A stretch of 56,713 nucleotides of DNA from Mangrovimonas sp. TPBH4. GTDB lineage: Bacteria; Bacteroidota; Bacteroidia; Flavobacteriales; Flavobacteriaceae. The notes under the pieces are model-generated. The model saw only the letters and a program-made list of their open reading frames with translations. It had not been told where the DNA came from and made no database searches. This document shows positions 29,731 to 39,038 of this stretch, piece by piece. The stretch spans positions 1 through 56,713 of the forward strand of contig NZ_LBIO01000051.1 of NCBI RefSeq assembly GCF_001280505.1. Reading direction: 5' to 3'. Every line of letters starts with the position of its first letter. Position 1 is the first letter of the stretch. Made by a program: the position numbers and the translations under genes.

Positions 29731-31500
29731 ATGAAACAACCTACAACCTTCTATAAAACCCAATTAGAAAATCATCAAAATCGCTTAAAGCAATTCAATA
29801 AAAAATTGGTAGCTTTAAGCTCTCTGCGCCTAACGGTCTTTTTGGTTGCTGCCATCGGCATTTACTTTACCTTCAGCACATGGCAGGTTGCTTTGGCAAT
29901 AGGAGTTATAGGAACCATTCTATTTGTATTCCTGCTATCCAAATACACCGATTTAAAACGTCAGCGAGCCTTAACCAAAGCCTTGATCAACATCAATGAA
30001 GCTGAATTGCAAATGCTCTCTGGCAACTATGACAAACAGCCTACTGGAGAAAAATTCCTAGATCCGCACCACGCCTATAGTTTAGACATTGACCTCTTCG
30101 GAAAAGGCTCTTTCTTCCAAACCATAAACCGAACTAAAACTAAAGAAGGCAAACAGTATTTGGCCAATACCTTAACCGCCAATAACATTAAAAACATCGC
30201 CGAACGCCAAGAAGCTATCAAGGAACTCACCAAGCTCCCGGAATGGCGCCAAAACTTTTCGGCTTTGGCGTCCTTGATTCATGTAGAAACACCAAACAAG
30301 GACATTATCCATTGGCTACAGCATTACAAACCCTTTGCCAACCAACTATTAAAATACCTTCCTTTAGGCTTTAGCATGGCATCTTTAGCGCTATTGGCAT
30401 TAACGGTATTCCAGCTCATCCCAATGTCCATCAGTGGCTATTGGTTGTTATTAGGACTCATGATCACGGGGCGTCATTTAAAGAAAATAAACATACTTGC
30501 CGCTCATACCGATAAAGTAAAAGATACGTTTCGTCAGTATGCACAATTATTGCAACAAATTGAAGGACAAACGCTCCAATCTAAACTCCTTACAGAGAAA
30601 CAAGAACAGATTCAATCCCATCATAAAAAGGCGTCGGACATATTTGGACAATTGTCTGGCTACCTCGATGCTTTGGATAATAGAAACAACCTGATCTCCG
30701 CCGTTTTTGGAAATGGCCTGTTCCTAACCGACCTAAAACATAGTTACCATATCGAACAATGGATAGCAACTTATAAGGACGTCACCAAGGAATGGTTTGA
30801 AGTGGTCTCCTTCTTTGAAGCTTATAACTCTTTGGCCAATTACGCCTTCAACCAACCTAACTTTGTGTACCCTAAAATTGTGCAGGACCAATCCCTTATC
30901 CATGCCAAAGGCTTGGGCCACCCTTTGTTGGATGCCAACAAACGCATTGCCAGCGACCTCATCATCAACAATCAACAATTTTTTATTGTCACTGGCGCCA
31001 ATATGGCTGGAAAAAGCACCTTTCTACGTACCGTCTCCCTGCACATCGTGATGGCCAATGTCGGGCTTCCGGTATGCGCCCAAGAAAGCAGTTATCACCC
31101 AATCAAGTTGATTACAAGCATGCGCACCACCGATTCCTTGACCGATGACAGCAGTTATTTCTTTTCAGAATTGACCAGATTAAAATACATCGTCGACGCT
31201 ATCCAAGACGAGCCTTACTTCATCATCTTGGACGAAATCCTGAAAGGCACCAATAGCACTGATAAAGCCATTGGCTCCCGTAAGTTTGTAGAAAAACTAG
31301 TCGCTACCCATGCTACGGGCATCATTGCCACCCACGACTTGAGTTTATGTGAAATTGAAAAAGAATTACCACCAGTTGCCAACTATTATTTTGATGCCCA
31401 AATAGTAAATGACGAACTGTTTTTCGATTATAAGCTCAAAAAAGGCATCTGCCAAAACATGAATGCCAGCTTCCTATTACAGAAAATGGGGATTGTGTAA
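29731..31500 (+). CDS. Membrane-anchored MutS-like ATPase
   Basis: The 589-residue protein has two hydrophobic hairpins (about residues 31-72 and 213-245), a helical middle like the MutS core/lever, and a C-terminal MutS ATPase with Walker A GANMAGKSTF at about residue 422 and Walker B IILDEILKGTN. It lacks the mismatch-recognition domain I and the connector, so it is not the repair protein MutS. Such truncated membrane MutS homologs are common in Bacteroidota; their role is not established. It starts after the sdh terminator. Confidence 0.82.
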   Translation: MKQPTTFYKTQLENHQNRLKQFNKKLVALSSLRLTVFLVAAIGIYFTFSTWQVALAIGVIGTILFVFLLSKYTDLKRQRALTKALININEAELQMLSGNYDKQPTGEKFLDPHHAYSLDIDLFGKGSFFQTINRTKTKEGKQYLANTLTANNIKNIAERQEAIKELTKLPEWRQNFSALASLIHVETPNKDIIHWLQHYKPFANQLLKYLPLGFSMASLALLALTVFQLIPMSISGYWLLLGLMITGRHLKKINILAAHTDKVKDTFRQYAQLLQQIEGQTLQSKLLTEKQEQIQSHHKKASDIFGQLSGYLDALDNRNNLISAVFGNGLFLTDLKHSYHIEQWIATYKDVTKEWFEVVSFFEAYNSLANYAFNQPNFVYPKIVQDQSLIHAKGLGHPLLDANKRIASDLIINNQQFFIVTGANMAGKSTFLRTVSLHIVMANVGLPVCAQESSYHPIKLITSMRTTDSLTDDSSYFFSELTRLKYIVDAIQDEPYFIILDEILKGTNSTDKAIGSRKFVEKLVATHATGIIATHDLSLCEIEKELPPVANYYFDAQIVNDELFFDYKLKKGICQNMNASFLLQKMGIV

Positions 31501-31582
31501 TCATATAACAGCATCACAAACACATTACTTCTGTCCCTTTCAAATGCAAGACTTCGCAACCCAATCTCTGAACTTTCAAATT

Positions 31583-31612
31583 CCCCCTTCGAAGGGGGAC
31601 TAAGGGGGATGT
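31583..31612. repeat. G/C-run palindrome, probable interspersed element
   Basis: A 16-base perfect palindrome (CCCCCTTCGAAGGGGG) is followed by ACTAAGGGGGAT in an otherwise AT-rich 287-base gap (31501-31787). Such C-run/G-run units recur between genes in many Bacteroidota genomes. Apart from this unit I see nothing coding in the gap. Confidence 0.45.
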
Positions 31613-31787
31613 CAGATTACCGTTAAAAATTGAGTTTACCACATTTTTGGACAAGCAAAAAATAAAAACACACCAAACAAAAACAAACCACACAAAATAT
31701 CAATATTGGGTTATTCCTACATCCTTTTAATATCTTAATCAGCCATTTCTAATGAATACCTACATTCACTTACAAATAACTTAAAAC

Positions 31788-32282
31788 ATGCCTTTACAAA
31801 AACATAGATTTAAAAATTTAGGATCAATACTCCTTACGTTTATTCTGTTCACCCTTGTTGTTAGCCAAAGCCCATCACCTACAGTGGAAATTATCAAAGA
31901 ATATGAAGGAGATTCGAAATTTATAAAAAAATACGACAAATCATTTAAATCCATGGGTTATGAAAACTATTCATATCTAACTATTATACAGGTAGATGAG
32001 AGTGATAAGATTACTGTAAAGGCTCAAGATAGTACTTTATATTCAGGAACACCACAAATGTCGTATTTAGGTTTTAGTTATAGTTTATATCTGAACCGAG
32101 ATAAAAGCTATGAGCTTTTTATTAATGGGGAGCAAATTAATATTGATTCCCAACAGCTAAAAAAGTTTAGGATATTAGAATTAAGTCTTTCTACTGACAG
32201 TTATTTTAAAATGAAGAAAAAAATCCTATCAAATAAAAAATACACCTTAACATATACCAATCTAGGAAGGAGCTATAGATAA
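31788..32282 (+). CDS. Hypothetical secreted or membrane-anchored protein
   Basis: The 164-residue protein has a hydrophobic N-terminal segment (about 13-30, LGSILLTFILFTLVVSQS) that can be a signal peptide or anchor. The rest is polar, lysine-rich and beta-leaning, with no recognised motif. Its AT content is higher than that of the xdhC genes after it, and the gene is isolated. No function can be proposed. Confidence 0.55.
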   Translation: MPLQKHRFKNLGSILLTFILFTLVVSQSPSPTVEIIKEYEGDSKFIKKYDKSFKSMGYENYSYLTIIQVDESDKITVKAQDSTLYSGTPQMSYLGFSYSLYLNRDKSYELFINGEQINIDSQQLKKFRILELSLSTDSYFKMKKKILSNKKYTLTYTNLGRSYR

Positions 32283-32320
32283 ATATCAAAAACCACCCCA
32301 AGATTTTGTACTTTTAAAGG

Positions 32321-33343
32321 ATGACCCATGAATTCAAAAACATCCTAGAACAGGCTCATAGCAACCAAAAAAGACATTTAAAACACGTCTTGGCAACCGT
32401 GGTGGCTCTAGACGGCTCCTCCTACAGAAAACCCGGAGTACAGATGCTTATTGACGAAAACGGTCATATGACGGGCGCGGTAAGCGGTGGATGTGTGGAA
32501 AAGGAAGTCGTGCTGCAATCACTATCGGTGTTCAAGAAGGGTATACCCAAAGTGATAACCTACGACGGGCGCTACCGATTGGGTTGTGAGGGAACCCTTT
32601 TCATTCTATTGGAACCCTTTAGCATCACAGAAGAAACCTTTAACACCATACAAAAAGAACTATCGGCACGTCGCCCTATGCAATGGATCTCCTATTTTCA
32701 AAAGGAAGACAAAACAGATGCCTCGTTTGCTTCGGTGTTAGGGCTTGAAGATGGTAGACACATAAGCTTTAGGACGGACGCGGATGAAGTGAGTTATCAA
32801 ACTGACAACAACAGCTTTCAACAGGAATTTACCCCACTCTCACGTTTGATTATAATTGGAGCCGAACACGATGCCGTACAGCTTTGCAAATCGGCTGTCC
32901 AATTAGGCTGGGAAGTCCTTTTAATAGCTTCCCCAAACGACCCCAAGTCCGAATTAGATTTTCCAGGCGTCACCACCATACACCACCTCAACCCAGAGCA
33001 GGAATGGCCCTTGCCTATCGATTCGCATACGGCCATTGTGCTCATGACCCACAACTATGCCCGCGACCTGCACTTTGTGTTACAGCTGACCCAAACCCAG
33101 CCTTTTTACATGGGCATTTTGGGCTCTTATCACCGTAGGGAAAAGCTTCTTAATGCACTCATAGAACACCAACCCGATATTGCTTCGGAATTTTTAGATG
33201 GTATTTTTAGTCCTGCCGGTATTGCCATTGGCGCCATCACACCACAGGAAATTGCCCTTTCCATTCTTAGTGAAATCATTGCGGTAAAGCGCCATCGGGA
33301 AGTGCCCTCGCTTCGCTCCTACCTCTGGAATATCCATCCATAA
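32321..33343 (+). CDS. XdhC/CoxI family molybdenum-cofactor protein
   Basis: The 340-residue protein has the N-terminal XdhC domain (GSSYRKPGVQMLI, GAVSGGCVEKEV, YDGRYRLGCEGT) and the C-terminal XdhC Rossmann-like domain (LIIIGAEHDAVQL, MTHNYARDL, MGILGSYHRR). XdhC binds the cofactor and inserts its sulfurated form into xanthine-dehydrogenase-type enzymes. The gene is followed at 13 bases by a MocA-like gene and converges on the molybdenum hydroxylase genes, which are its likely clients. Confidence 0.9.
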   Translation: MTHEFKNILEQAHSNQKRHLKHVLATVVALDGSSYRKPGVQMLIDENGHMTGAVSGGCVEKEVVLQSLSVFKKGIPKVITYDGRYRLGCEGTLFILLEPFSITEETFNTIQKELSARRPMQWISYFQKEDKTDASFASVLGLEDGRHISFRTDADEVSYQTDNNSFQQEFTPLSRLIIIGAEHDAVQLCKSAVQLGWEVLLIASPNDPKSELDFPGVTTIHHLNPEQEWPLPIDSHTAIVLMTHNYARDLHFVLQLTQTQPFYMGILGSYHRREKLLNALIEHQPDIASEFLDGIFSPAGIAIGAITPQEIALSILSEIIAVKRHREVPSLRSYLWNIHP

Positions 33344-33356
33344 CACTACAAGACCT

Positions 33357-33947
33357 ATGTCACACAGTGCCATCATCGTTTTAGCTGCAGGGGAAGCTAG
33401 CCGCATGCACCAAATCAAGCAATTGTTGCCTTATAAAAGCACCACGCTTTTAGGCCATGCCCTTACAACCGCGCTTAGCACACATGTCAATACTATCCTT
33501 TGTGTATTGGGCGCCCATAGCAAAACAATCTTAGAATATGGACTTCCGAATAACGTCATACCTATAGAAAACATACATTGGAAAGAAGGCATGGGAAGAA
33601 GCATTGCAGCAGCTTTACAATATCTAAATGAAGAGCTGCCAACGGTCAACACAGTTCTATTCACTTTAGCAGACCAACCCTTGGTCACCATCGATTATTT
33701 AAATAGAATGCTGAAAACGTCACAAGAGCATCCTTCCTCCCTTATCGCTACCAACTACGGAACTTCAATAGGCGTTCCTGCCCTATTTCCGAAGCGCTAT
33801 TTTGAAATGATAAAGTCATTACAGGGAGAAACCGGTGCCAAAAGCATTCTTAAGGCACACCAACGGAACGTCATAGCCTTGACACCCAACTTCGAGAACT
33901 TGGATGTTGACACTCCCGAAGCCTATCAAAAGATTTTAAAACTGTAA
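33357..33947 (+). CDS. MocA-like molybdenum cofactor nucleotidyltransferase
   Basis: The 196-residue protein has the NTP-transferase signature LAAGEASRMHQIKQLLPY at residue 9 and the metal-binding LADQP motif. MocA attaches CMP to molybdopterin for bacterial molybdenum hydroxylases; other family members handle GTP. It is paired with XdhC and ends 2 bases before the stop of the convergent molybdopterin-subunit gene. Confidence 0.85.
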   Translation: MSHSAIIVLAAGEASRMHQIKQLLPYKSTTLLGHALTTALSTHVNTILCVLGAHSKTILEYGLPNNVIPIENIHWKEGMGRSIAAALQYLNEELPTVNTVLFTLADQPLVTIDYLNRMLKTSQEHPSSLIATNYGTSIGVPALFPKRYFEMIKSLQGETGAKSILKAHQRNVIALTPNFENLDVDTPEAYQKILKL

Positions 33948-33948
33948 A

Positions 33949-36147
33949 TCATCCTACAAACTTAGGTTGTTGCGACACTACCATATACGGTTGCCTGTAG
34001 TAACGTGTACCCGTAGCTTTATAGAGCGCATTGGCCAAAGCTCCTGCCACAGGAGGCAACGAAGGCTCTCCAAGGCCTGTAGGCGCAATACCATTGTCCA
34101 CAAAAAATACGGCAATTTCCAAAGGCGCCTCATTGTTTCGAATAAGGTGGTACCCATCAAAGTTTTGCTGTTGAGTGGCCCCTTTTTCAAAAGTCAACTG
34201 ACTATACATACAATGGCCTATACCGTCAATGATGCCACCCTCAATCTGGTTAATGGCCCCTTCCTTGTTCACCACAATCCCACAATCTACCGCACACCAC
34301 ACTTTTTTAATACGAATATTGGCATCGTCCACCTTTTCCAAATCGAACACCTGTGCCACATAGGAATTATGCGAATAATAGGCCGCTACCCCGCGGTACA
34401 CATTTGGCATTTTACTTCCCCAATTGCTTTTGTCACGTACCAATTTCAGGACGCCTGCATAGCGTTCAGGATCGTAATCATTACGTTCACCCACCGGATT
34501 TTTGATGGCTTTATCAAACAACTGTAACCTAAAATCGATAGGATCTTTACCTGCAGCTTCGGCAACTTCATCCAAAAAGGACTGTTCAGCGCCCGCCACA
34601 AAATTGGACCGTGGTGCTCGCCAAGCCCCCGTAGAAATATTGGTATCCATACCATAATGCGTGGCCTTGTAATTCTCTACCGTACCTGCCGGAAACCTAT
34701 CTGGAAACAATGGACTCGACGGAATCCCAGCCCCCTTAACTTCAAAAGCGGTAAGATGCCCCTTCTTGTCTAAAGTTGCTCGGTATTGTATATGGTACGA
34801 CGGACGGTACGTCCCCTGCGTCATATCATCTTCTCTGGTATAGATTAATTTTATAGGCCCACCATAAGCTTTAGAAATAGCGGCCGCCTCCAAACCAAAA
34901 TTCCCATAAAGGCGTCTTCCAAAGCCGCCACCCATTCGGGTCATATCCACAAAAATCTTGGACTCTGGCATGTTCAGCAAGCCTGCAGCCGATTGCCGTA
35001 ACTGTTCTGGGGTTTGTATGGGGCCAATAAGCCGTGCCTTATCTGCGGTTACGTCCGCAAAAAAGTTCATGGGTTCCATAGTATTATGGGCCAAAAAGGC
35101 ACCGGTATACCCGCTTTCTATCACTTTATCTGCCGAAGCAAAAACTCCATCGGGGTCACCATCCTTTCGACCTACCTCTCCTTCACTCTTATCAAATACA
35201 CTGCTAAAACTGTCCAAATGAGCTGAAGTGGCTTCCAGAGTCCCCACAGTTTTCCAACGCGCCTCGAGGGCTTCTTTGGCTTTCATCACCTGCCAAGTGC
35301 TGTCGCCTACCACTACCAAGAGTTCATTAAAGGCATTCACATCAGACCACTGTGGCTTGTCCAAAGCCGTATTCACGGTAAATATCTTTTTAATTCCCGG
35401 CATGCTCTTTGCCTTGTCGGCGTTATACCCATCCAACTGCATTCCAAAAGCAGGCGGATGCACAATCATGGCAATGGCAGCACCCTTTTCCATATAATCC
35501 AAACCAAACAGCGGCTTTCCTGTAACAATGCCCTTGCCGTCCACATTTTTCACAAAAGTCCCAATCAACTTAAAATCTTTTGGGTCTTTTAGTGGCACCT
35601 CTTCGGGAATTTCAATGGTGACTGCTTCCTTCAAGAGGTCTTTATAAACAATACTTTTTCCGCTAGGCAAATGTTTTACCATGCCCTTGTCAGTCACCAA
35701 TTCATCGGGAGACATGCTCCATAATTTGGCTGCCGAAGCCAGCATTAAATAGCGTGCCGTAGCCCCCGCCATACGCAAACTGTCCCAACCTTGACGGATG
35801 GATTGACTCCCTCCCGCCAATTGGCGTGTATATTTTTCGGTGTCCAAGGGCGCCTGTTCTACCTGAACTTGGTCCCAGTCCACATCCAATTCCTCGGCCA
35901 CAATAAGCGGCATCGAGGTTTTAACGTTCTGTCCTATTTCGGGGTTAGGCGACATGATGGTCACCGTCCCGTCTTCATTCATCCTGATAAACGCGTTGAT
36001 ATTGAAGAGGCCCTCAACCACTTCGGCATTACTGCTACTGTGCGCCAAGCCCGAAAGCCAACTAAACTGCAGCATCAAACCGGCCCCGCCCACTGCGGAA
36101 ACCTTTAAAAACGAACGTCTATTGAAATGGGTTTTAATATGTGTCAT
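33949..36147 (-). CDS. Molybdopterin-binding subunit of a xanthine dehydrogenase-family oxidoreductase (IorB-type)
   Basis: The 732-residue protein has a twin-arginine signal (NRRSFLKVSAVGGAG, Arg10-Arg11), so it is exported folded. Motifs include GGGFGRRLYGNFG for cofactor contact and the C-terminal GLGEPSLPPVAGALANA with the catalytic Glu. The layout matches the isoquinoline-1-oxidoreductase/aldehyde-dehydrogenase large subunit. It is encoded 6 bases after the 2Fe-2S subunit gene. The true substrate (aldehyde or N-heterocycle) is not predictable. Confidence 0.88.
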   Translation of the reverse strand: MTHIKTHFNRRSFLKVSAVGGAGLMLQFSWLSGLAHSSSNAEVVEGLFNINAFIRMNEDGTVTIMSPNPEIGQNVKTSMPLIVAEELDVDWDQVQVEQAPLDTEKYTRQLAGGSQSIRQGWDSLRMAGATARYLMLASAAKLWSMSPDELVTDKGMVKHLPSGKSIVYKDLLKEAVTIEIPEEVPLKDPKDFKLIGTFVKNVDGKGIVTGKPLFGLDYMEKGAAIAMIVHPPAFGMQLDGYNADKAKSMPGIKKIFTVNTALDKPQWSDVNAFNELLVVVGDSTWQVMKAKEALEARWKTVGTLEATSAHLDSFSSVFDKSEGEVGRKDGDPDGVFASADKVIESGYTGAFLAHNTMEPMNFFADVTADKARLIGPIQTPEQLRQSAAGLLNMPESKIFVDMTRMGGGFGRRLYGNFGLEAAAISKAYGGPIKLIYTREDDMTQGTYRPSYHIQYRATLDKKGHLTAFEVKGAGIPSSPLFPDRFPAGTVENYKATHYGMDTNISTGAWRAPRSNFVAGAEQSFLDEVAEAAGKDPIDFRLQLFDKAIKNPVGERNDYDPERYAGVLKLVRDKSNWGSKMPNVYRGVAAYYSHNSYVAQVFDLEKVDDANIRIKKVWCAVDCGIVVNKEGAINQIEGGIIDGIGHCMYSQLTFEKGATQQQNFDGYHLIRNNEAPLEIAVFFVDNGIAPTGLGEPSLPPVAGALANALYKATGTRYYRQPYMVVSQQPKFVG

Positions 36148-36153
36148 GGCTGC

Positions 36154-36618
36154 TTACAGTTCTTTGGCGGCCATCGCTACGGCCTTATTGATTCTGGTAT
36201 AGGTGCCGCAACGGCACAGATTGCCAGTCATGGCATTGCGAATATCGTCTTCGGAAGGGTTGGGATTGCGCTCCAATAGGGCGGCCGCACTCATAATCTG
36301 TCCTGCCTGGCAGTAGCCACATTGGGCCACATCTACTTCCAACCAAGCCTTTTGTACCGGGTGCGTACCATCTTTGGAAAGTCCTTCGATGGTGGTGAGT
36401 TTCATGCCCTCATTGGCCACAGCACTTACCGGCAAGGAACACGAGCGTATCGCATTGCCGTTTAAATGAATGGTGCAGGCTCCGCACTGCCCAATGCCGC
36501 AGCCGTACTTGGTACCCACCAATTGTAAATGGTCTCTCAAGACCCAAAGTACGGGGGTGTCGGCGTCTACATCAACCTGATGTATGGCCCCATTAATGTG
36601 CAAGCTGTATTGTGGCAT
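36154..36618 (-). CDS. (2Fe-2S)-binding subunit of the molybdenum hydroxylase (IorA-type)
   Basis: The 154-residue protein has the plant-ferredoxin cluster CGIGQCGAC and the second cluster domain CGYCQAGQI with CRCGTY, typical of the small subunit of xanthine-dehydrogenase-family enzymes. It has no signal of its own and would be co-exported with the Tat-tagged large subunit. First gene of the two-gene operon. Confidence 0.93.
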   Translation of the reverse strand: MPQYSLHINGAIHQVDVDADTPVLWVLRDHLQLVGTKYGCGIGQCGACTIHLNGNAIRSCSLPVSAVANEGMKLTTIEGLSKDGTHPVQKAWLEVDVAQCGYCQAGQIMSAAALLERNPNPSEDDIRNAMTGNLCRCGTYTRINKAVAMAAKEL

Positions 36619-36866
36619 AGTGTGCAGTTTAGTGATTGCTAAAGAATTAAAGTTATAAAAATTTTAACGGTTTTTGGGAAGCCTTAGCAGAACTTTAACG
36701 AATGGTAACATTACTGCGCACTGTGAATTTACATTGAAGAATGTAGGTTTTAGCAACCGAGCTTTAAAACGTATTGAAACCTTAAAAAGTGGTACTTCAT
36801 GCCTAAATCTTTATTATGCGATGTCGATTTTTTTGGAATAGCTTTTTTATAATTCCACCTAAGATT

Positions 36867-37514
36867 TTACTGAATTTCATTTTTTACAAACACTGGTAAT
36901 TCCTTTCTATACTCTTCCATGTCTGGCTTGAGTATCCAATTGTAAAAATATGGTGTTGGCTCTCCTCCTGTACTGCTAAGCGAATCTATTTCTTGAAGCA
37001 ATTCAGAATAACTTTCCAAATGCACTCTCATTTTAAAGTAATCTACAAGAATTATAGAATCATTTGGATGCAACTGCATTCTATGCTCAAGTAAATTTAC
37101 ATTAGCTCTAATGTTATTTTGAGCAGCCCCTATTTCCCCCTTTTTATAATTTAAATAGGCGTTCGACAAATTCAAACTATATTCCTTAAAAGAGGTATCT
37201 AACCCTTCAGACTTTTCCAACAAATCATTCAATTCTGAATATCTTTCTGAAAAGAATAGAATTGGAAAAAGCACACTCATATTTTGATCCTTCAATCCAA
37301 CCTTTTTAAGGTAGCCAGATTCATTCATTAACACATAAGCACTATCTAATGAACTTACCTGTTCAGTCATCATATAGTTAAAATTCAATTTCTTAACCTT
37401 ACGCTCAATGAGCTCAAAATCATTCTTGTTAGAATCCTCAACTTGATATTTTTGGTTCTTACAAGCAACCAAAACAGAAAGAACCAACAAATTGGCCGTC
37501 AATATTTTTTTCAT
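36867..37514 (-). CDS. Lipoprotein of unknown function
   Basis: The 215-residue protein has a lipoprotein signal (MKKILTANLLVLSVLVAC, lipidated Cys18). The mature part is helical with repeated Leu/Tyr patterns (SLNLSNAYLNYKKGEIGAAQ) that look like one or two TPR-type helices. No enzyme motif is seen. It is isolated between AT-rich gaps of 248 and 233 bases that hold no other gene. Confidence 0.6.
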   Translation of the reverse strand: MKKILTANLLVLSVLVACKNQKYQVEDSNKNDFELIERKVKKLNFNYMMTEQVSSLDSAYVLMNESGYLKKVGLKDQNMSVLFPILFFSERYSELNDLLEKSEGLDTSFKEYSLNLSNAYLNYKKGEIGAAQNNIRANVNLLEHRMQLHPNDSIILVDYFKMRVHLESYSELLQEIDSLSSTGGEPTPYFYNWILKPDMEEYRKELPVFVKNEIQ

Positions 37515-37747
37515 TGGATTATATATAAATTGGAGTTTTATGAAATCACATTTTTTTTTCTCCCATATGCGTATGCATTAAAAGGATAAAACTTTAGGCA
37601 TAAAATTAGTAATTCAGTTTTCAATCCCTAACGCCTAAGAATTAATTTTTGTGTAACACTGTTTTATCGTAAGCTTCTTGGTACGATAACGACATGCGAA
37701 AAACTCCATAAACTTCTACTAATAAATAAGTTTATAAAAACAGTTTA

Positions 37748-38257
37748 TTAATACCTCTTCCTACTTCGCTTTCGTCCCGCCAATACCTGTCTAGCGGCTT
37801 CATGCGCTTCGGGTAGTCTACAGGAATCATTCATGATGCGGCGTAATTCGCCATTGGTTCTGTTCGCAAACTTTCCCATTAAATAGGTTACGCGCTCATC
37901 ATCCAAAAACAGGTACCGATTCACTTTACCATTCCTCCCTCTATACCCACCATGAGCACTTTGGTTGGGATGCAACTCCAAGCGCACTTGCAGATAAAAT
38001 AAAAATGATAAGAGCATAAACACACCACCCCCCAAAGGAATTAAACGATTAGGATTGATTGTATTCAACCAATCCTCACTTCCTTTAAATACCGCAACAA
38101 ATACCACCATACAACTAATGAAAAACACACCCAAAGAAGTTTTGTGCAGTTTCAAAAAAATGTTGCAGGAAGGACATTGCAACCTACCTTTAGGTTGAGT
38201 CGCAAAGAATATAGAAACCAAACCAATACGGTGGTTACAATTGAGGCATCTGGCCAT
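37748..38257 (-). CDS. Zinc-ribbon membrane protein of unknown function
   Basis: The protein has 169 residues from the ATG at 38257. A four-cysteine ribbon (ARCLNCNHR and RLQCPSCN) is followed by two hydrophobic helices (about 43-62 and 75-95), then a basic cytoplasmic-looking tail ending RKRSRKRY. The combination is common in uncharacterised membrane proteins of this phylum. No partner gene is adjacent. Confidence 0.65.
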   Translation of the reverse strand: MARCLNCNHRIGLVSIFFATQPKGRLQCPSCNIFLKLHKTSLGVFFISCMVVFVAVFKGSEDWLNTINPNRLIPLGGGVFMLLSFLFYLQVRLELHPNQSAHGGYRGRNGKVNRYLFLDDERVTYLMGKFANRTNGELRRIMNDSCRLPEAHEAARQVLAGRKRSRKRY

Positions 38258-38482
38258 AGAATAGATTAAGCAAGCGCCCATAAGACGCGGTTGGTTTATA
38301 ATACCAGTCCAATATAACCATTTTTACCACACTTAAAATTCCAGAATTGCAGCTCCTCTCTGCACCCTAACAATGCCCTGCATCAAACCATACAAACTAA
38401 AGACTTGTTATGGCTTGGTTCGTGTTTGGTTCGAGGGTGCTTCTGTAAAATGGTTTGGTTGGAAATATGGTTAAAAACCTAC

Positions 38483-38499
38483 TTCCGCCATGGGCGGAA
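38483..38499. repeat. Inverted repeat in a non-coding stretch with repeat-like sequence
   Basis: The 527-base gap 38258-38784 holds a short hairpin (TTCCGCC-ATG-GGCGGAA) and, at 38638-38654, ACTGAGCCTGACGAAGT, close to an interspersed motif (ACTGAGCCTGTCGAAGT) seen widely in this phylum. An open frame at 38405-38686 crosses both and is probably not a gene. The gap looks like degraded repeat sequence upstream of the tRNA terminator. Confidence 0.4.
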
Positions 38500-38751
38500 C
38501 ACGGCGGTCTGCAAAAATAGGGAACGAAGAATCGAAAGTGCAACGCGCAGCGTTTGGCATGTAGCTTCGGGAGTGAACGGTAACTGTCAAGGACAGATAA
38601 TTTCCTCAGACCGTCTTGATTTTTTGGCTTGGTTTATACTGAGCCTGACGAAGTATTGCATCAAGGCAAATGCGAAGCATTCATGAATACCATAAAATAA
38701 TTTGAATGAATAAAACGAACGTAGAATAAACACGGCACTGCCAGAAAAACA

Positions 38752-38779
38752 AAAAAGCTGAACTTAAGTTCAGCTTTTT
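38752..38779 (-). terminator. Terminator after tRNA-Pro
   Basis: A 12-bp stem (AAAAAGCTGAAC / GTTCAGCTTTTT) with a TTAA loop lies 5 bases beyond the 3' end of the tRNA. Confidence 0.85.
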
Positions 38780-38784
38780 ATTTG

Positions 38785-38858
38785 TCGGGATGACTGGATT
38801 CGAACCAGCGACCCCTAGCACCCCATGCTAGTACGCTACCAGGCTGCGCTACATCCCG
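38785..38858 (-). tRNA. tRNA-Pro (anticodon GGG)
   Basis: The minus strand folds as a 74-nt cloverleaf: acceptor CGGGATG paired with CATCCCG, D-arm with AGCCTGGTA, anticodon stem CTAGC/GCTAG with loop ATGGGGT (anticodon GGG, reading CCU/CCC), and T-arm GCTGG-TTCGAAT-CCAGT. CCA is not encoded. It is intact, so it is not the split target of the element on the right. Confidence 0.95.
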
Positions 38859-38888
38859 TTGTGACCTGCTGATTTTTAAATCAGCGAT

Positions 38889-38918
38889 CAAAAATAAGCA
38901 ACTGCCCCTATTCATCAA
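38889..38918 (-). promoter_or_regulatory. tRNA-Pro promoter (TTG-N19-TATTTTTG)
   Basis: TTG (38916-38918, minus strand) and TATTTTTG (38889-38896) are 19 bases apart, an exact consensus match. A small AT hairpin (about 38868-38885) lies between it and the tRNA. Confidence 0.72.
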
Positions 38919-39038
38919 AACCTAAACTCATCAAAATTGAGGTATTTTATAGAGATACCAAACCATCTTGCTATGGCATGGACAGTTCCATCAAAGAAGG
39001 ATTTTCTAAAAAAAATAAATAAAGTTACTAAAACAAGC

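Noticed and set aside
38405..38686. Open frame of 93 codons before tRNA-Pro
   Set aside because: Unusual composition (Cys, Trp, Arg rich), no recognisable family, and it overlaps repeat-like motifs; it is more likely a chance or repeat-derived frame than a gene.
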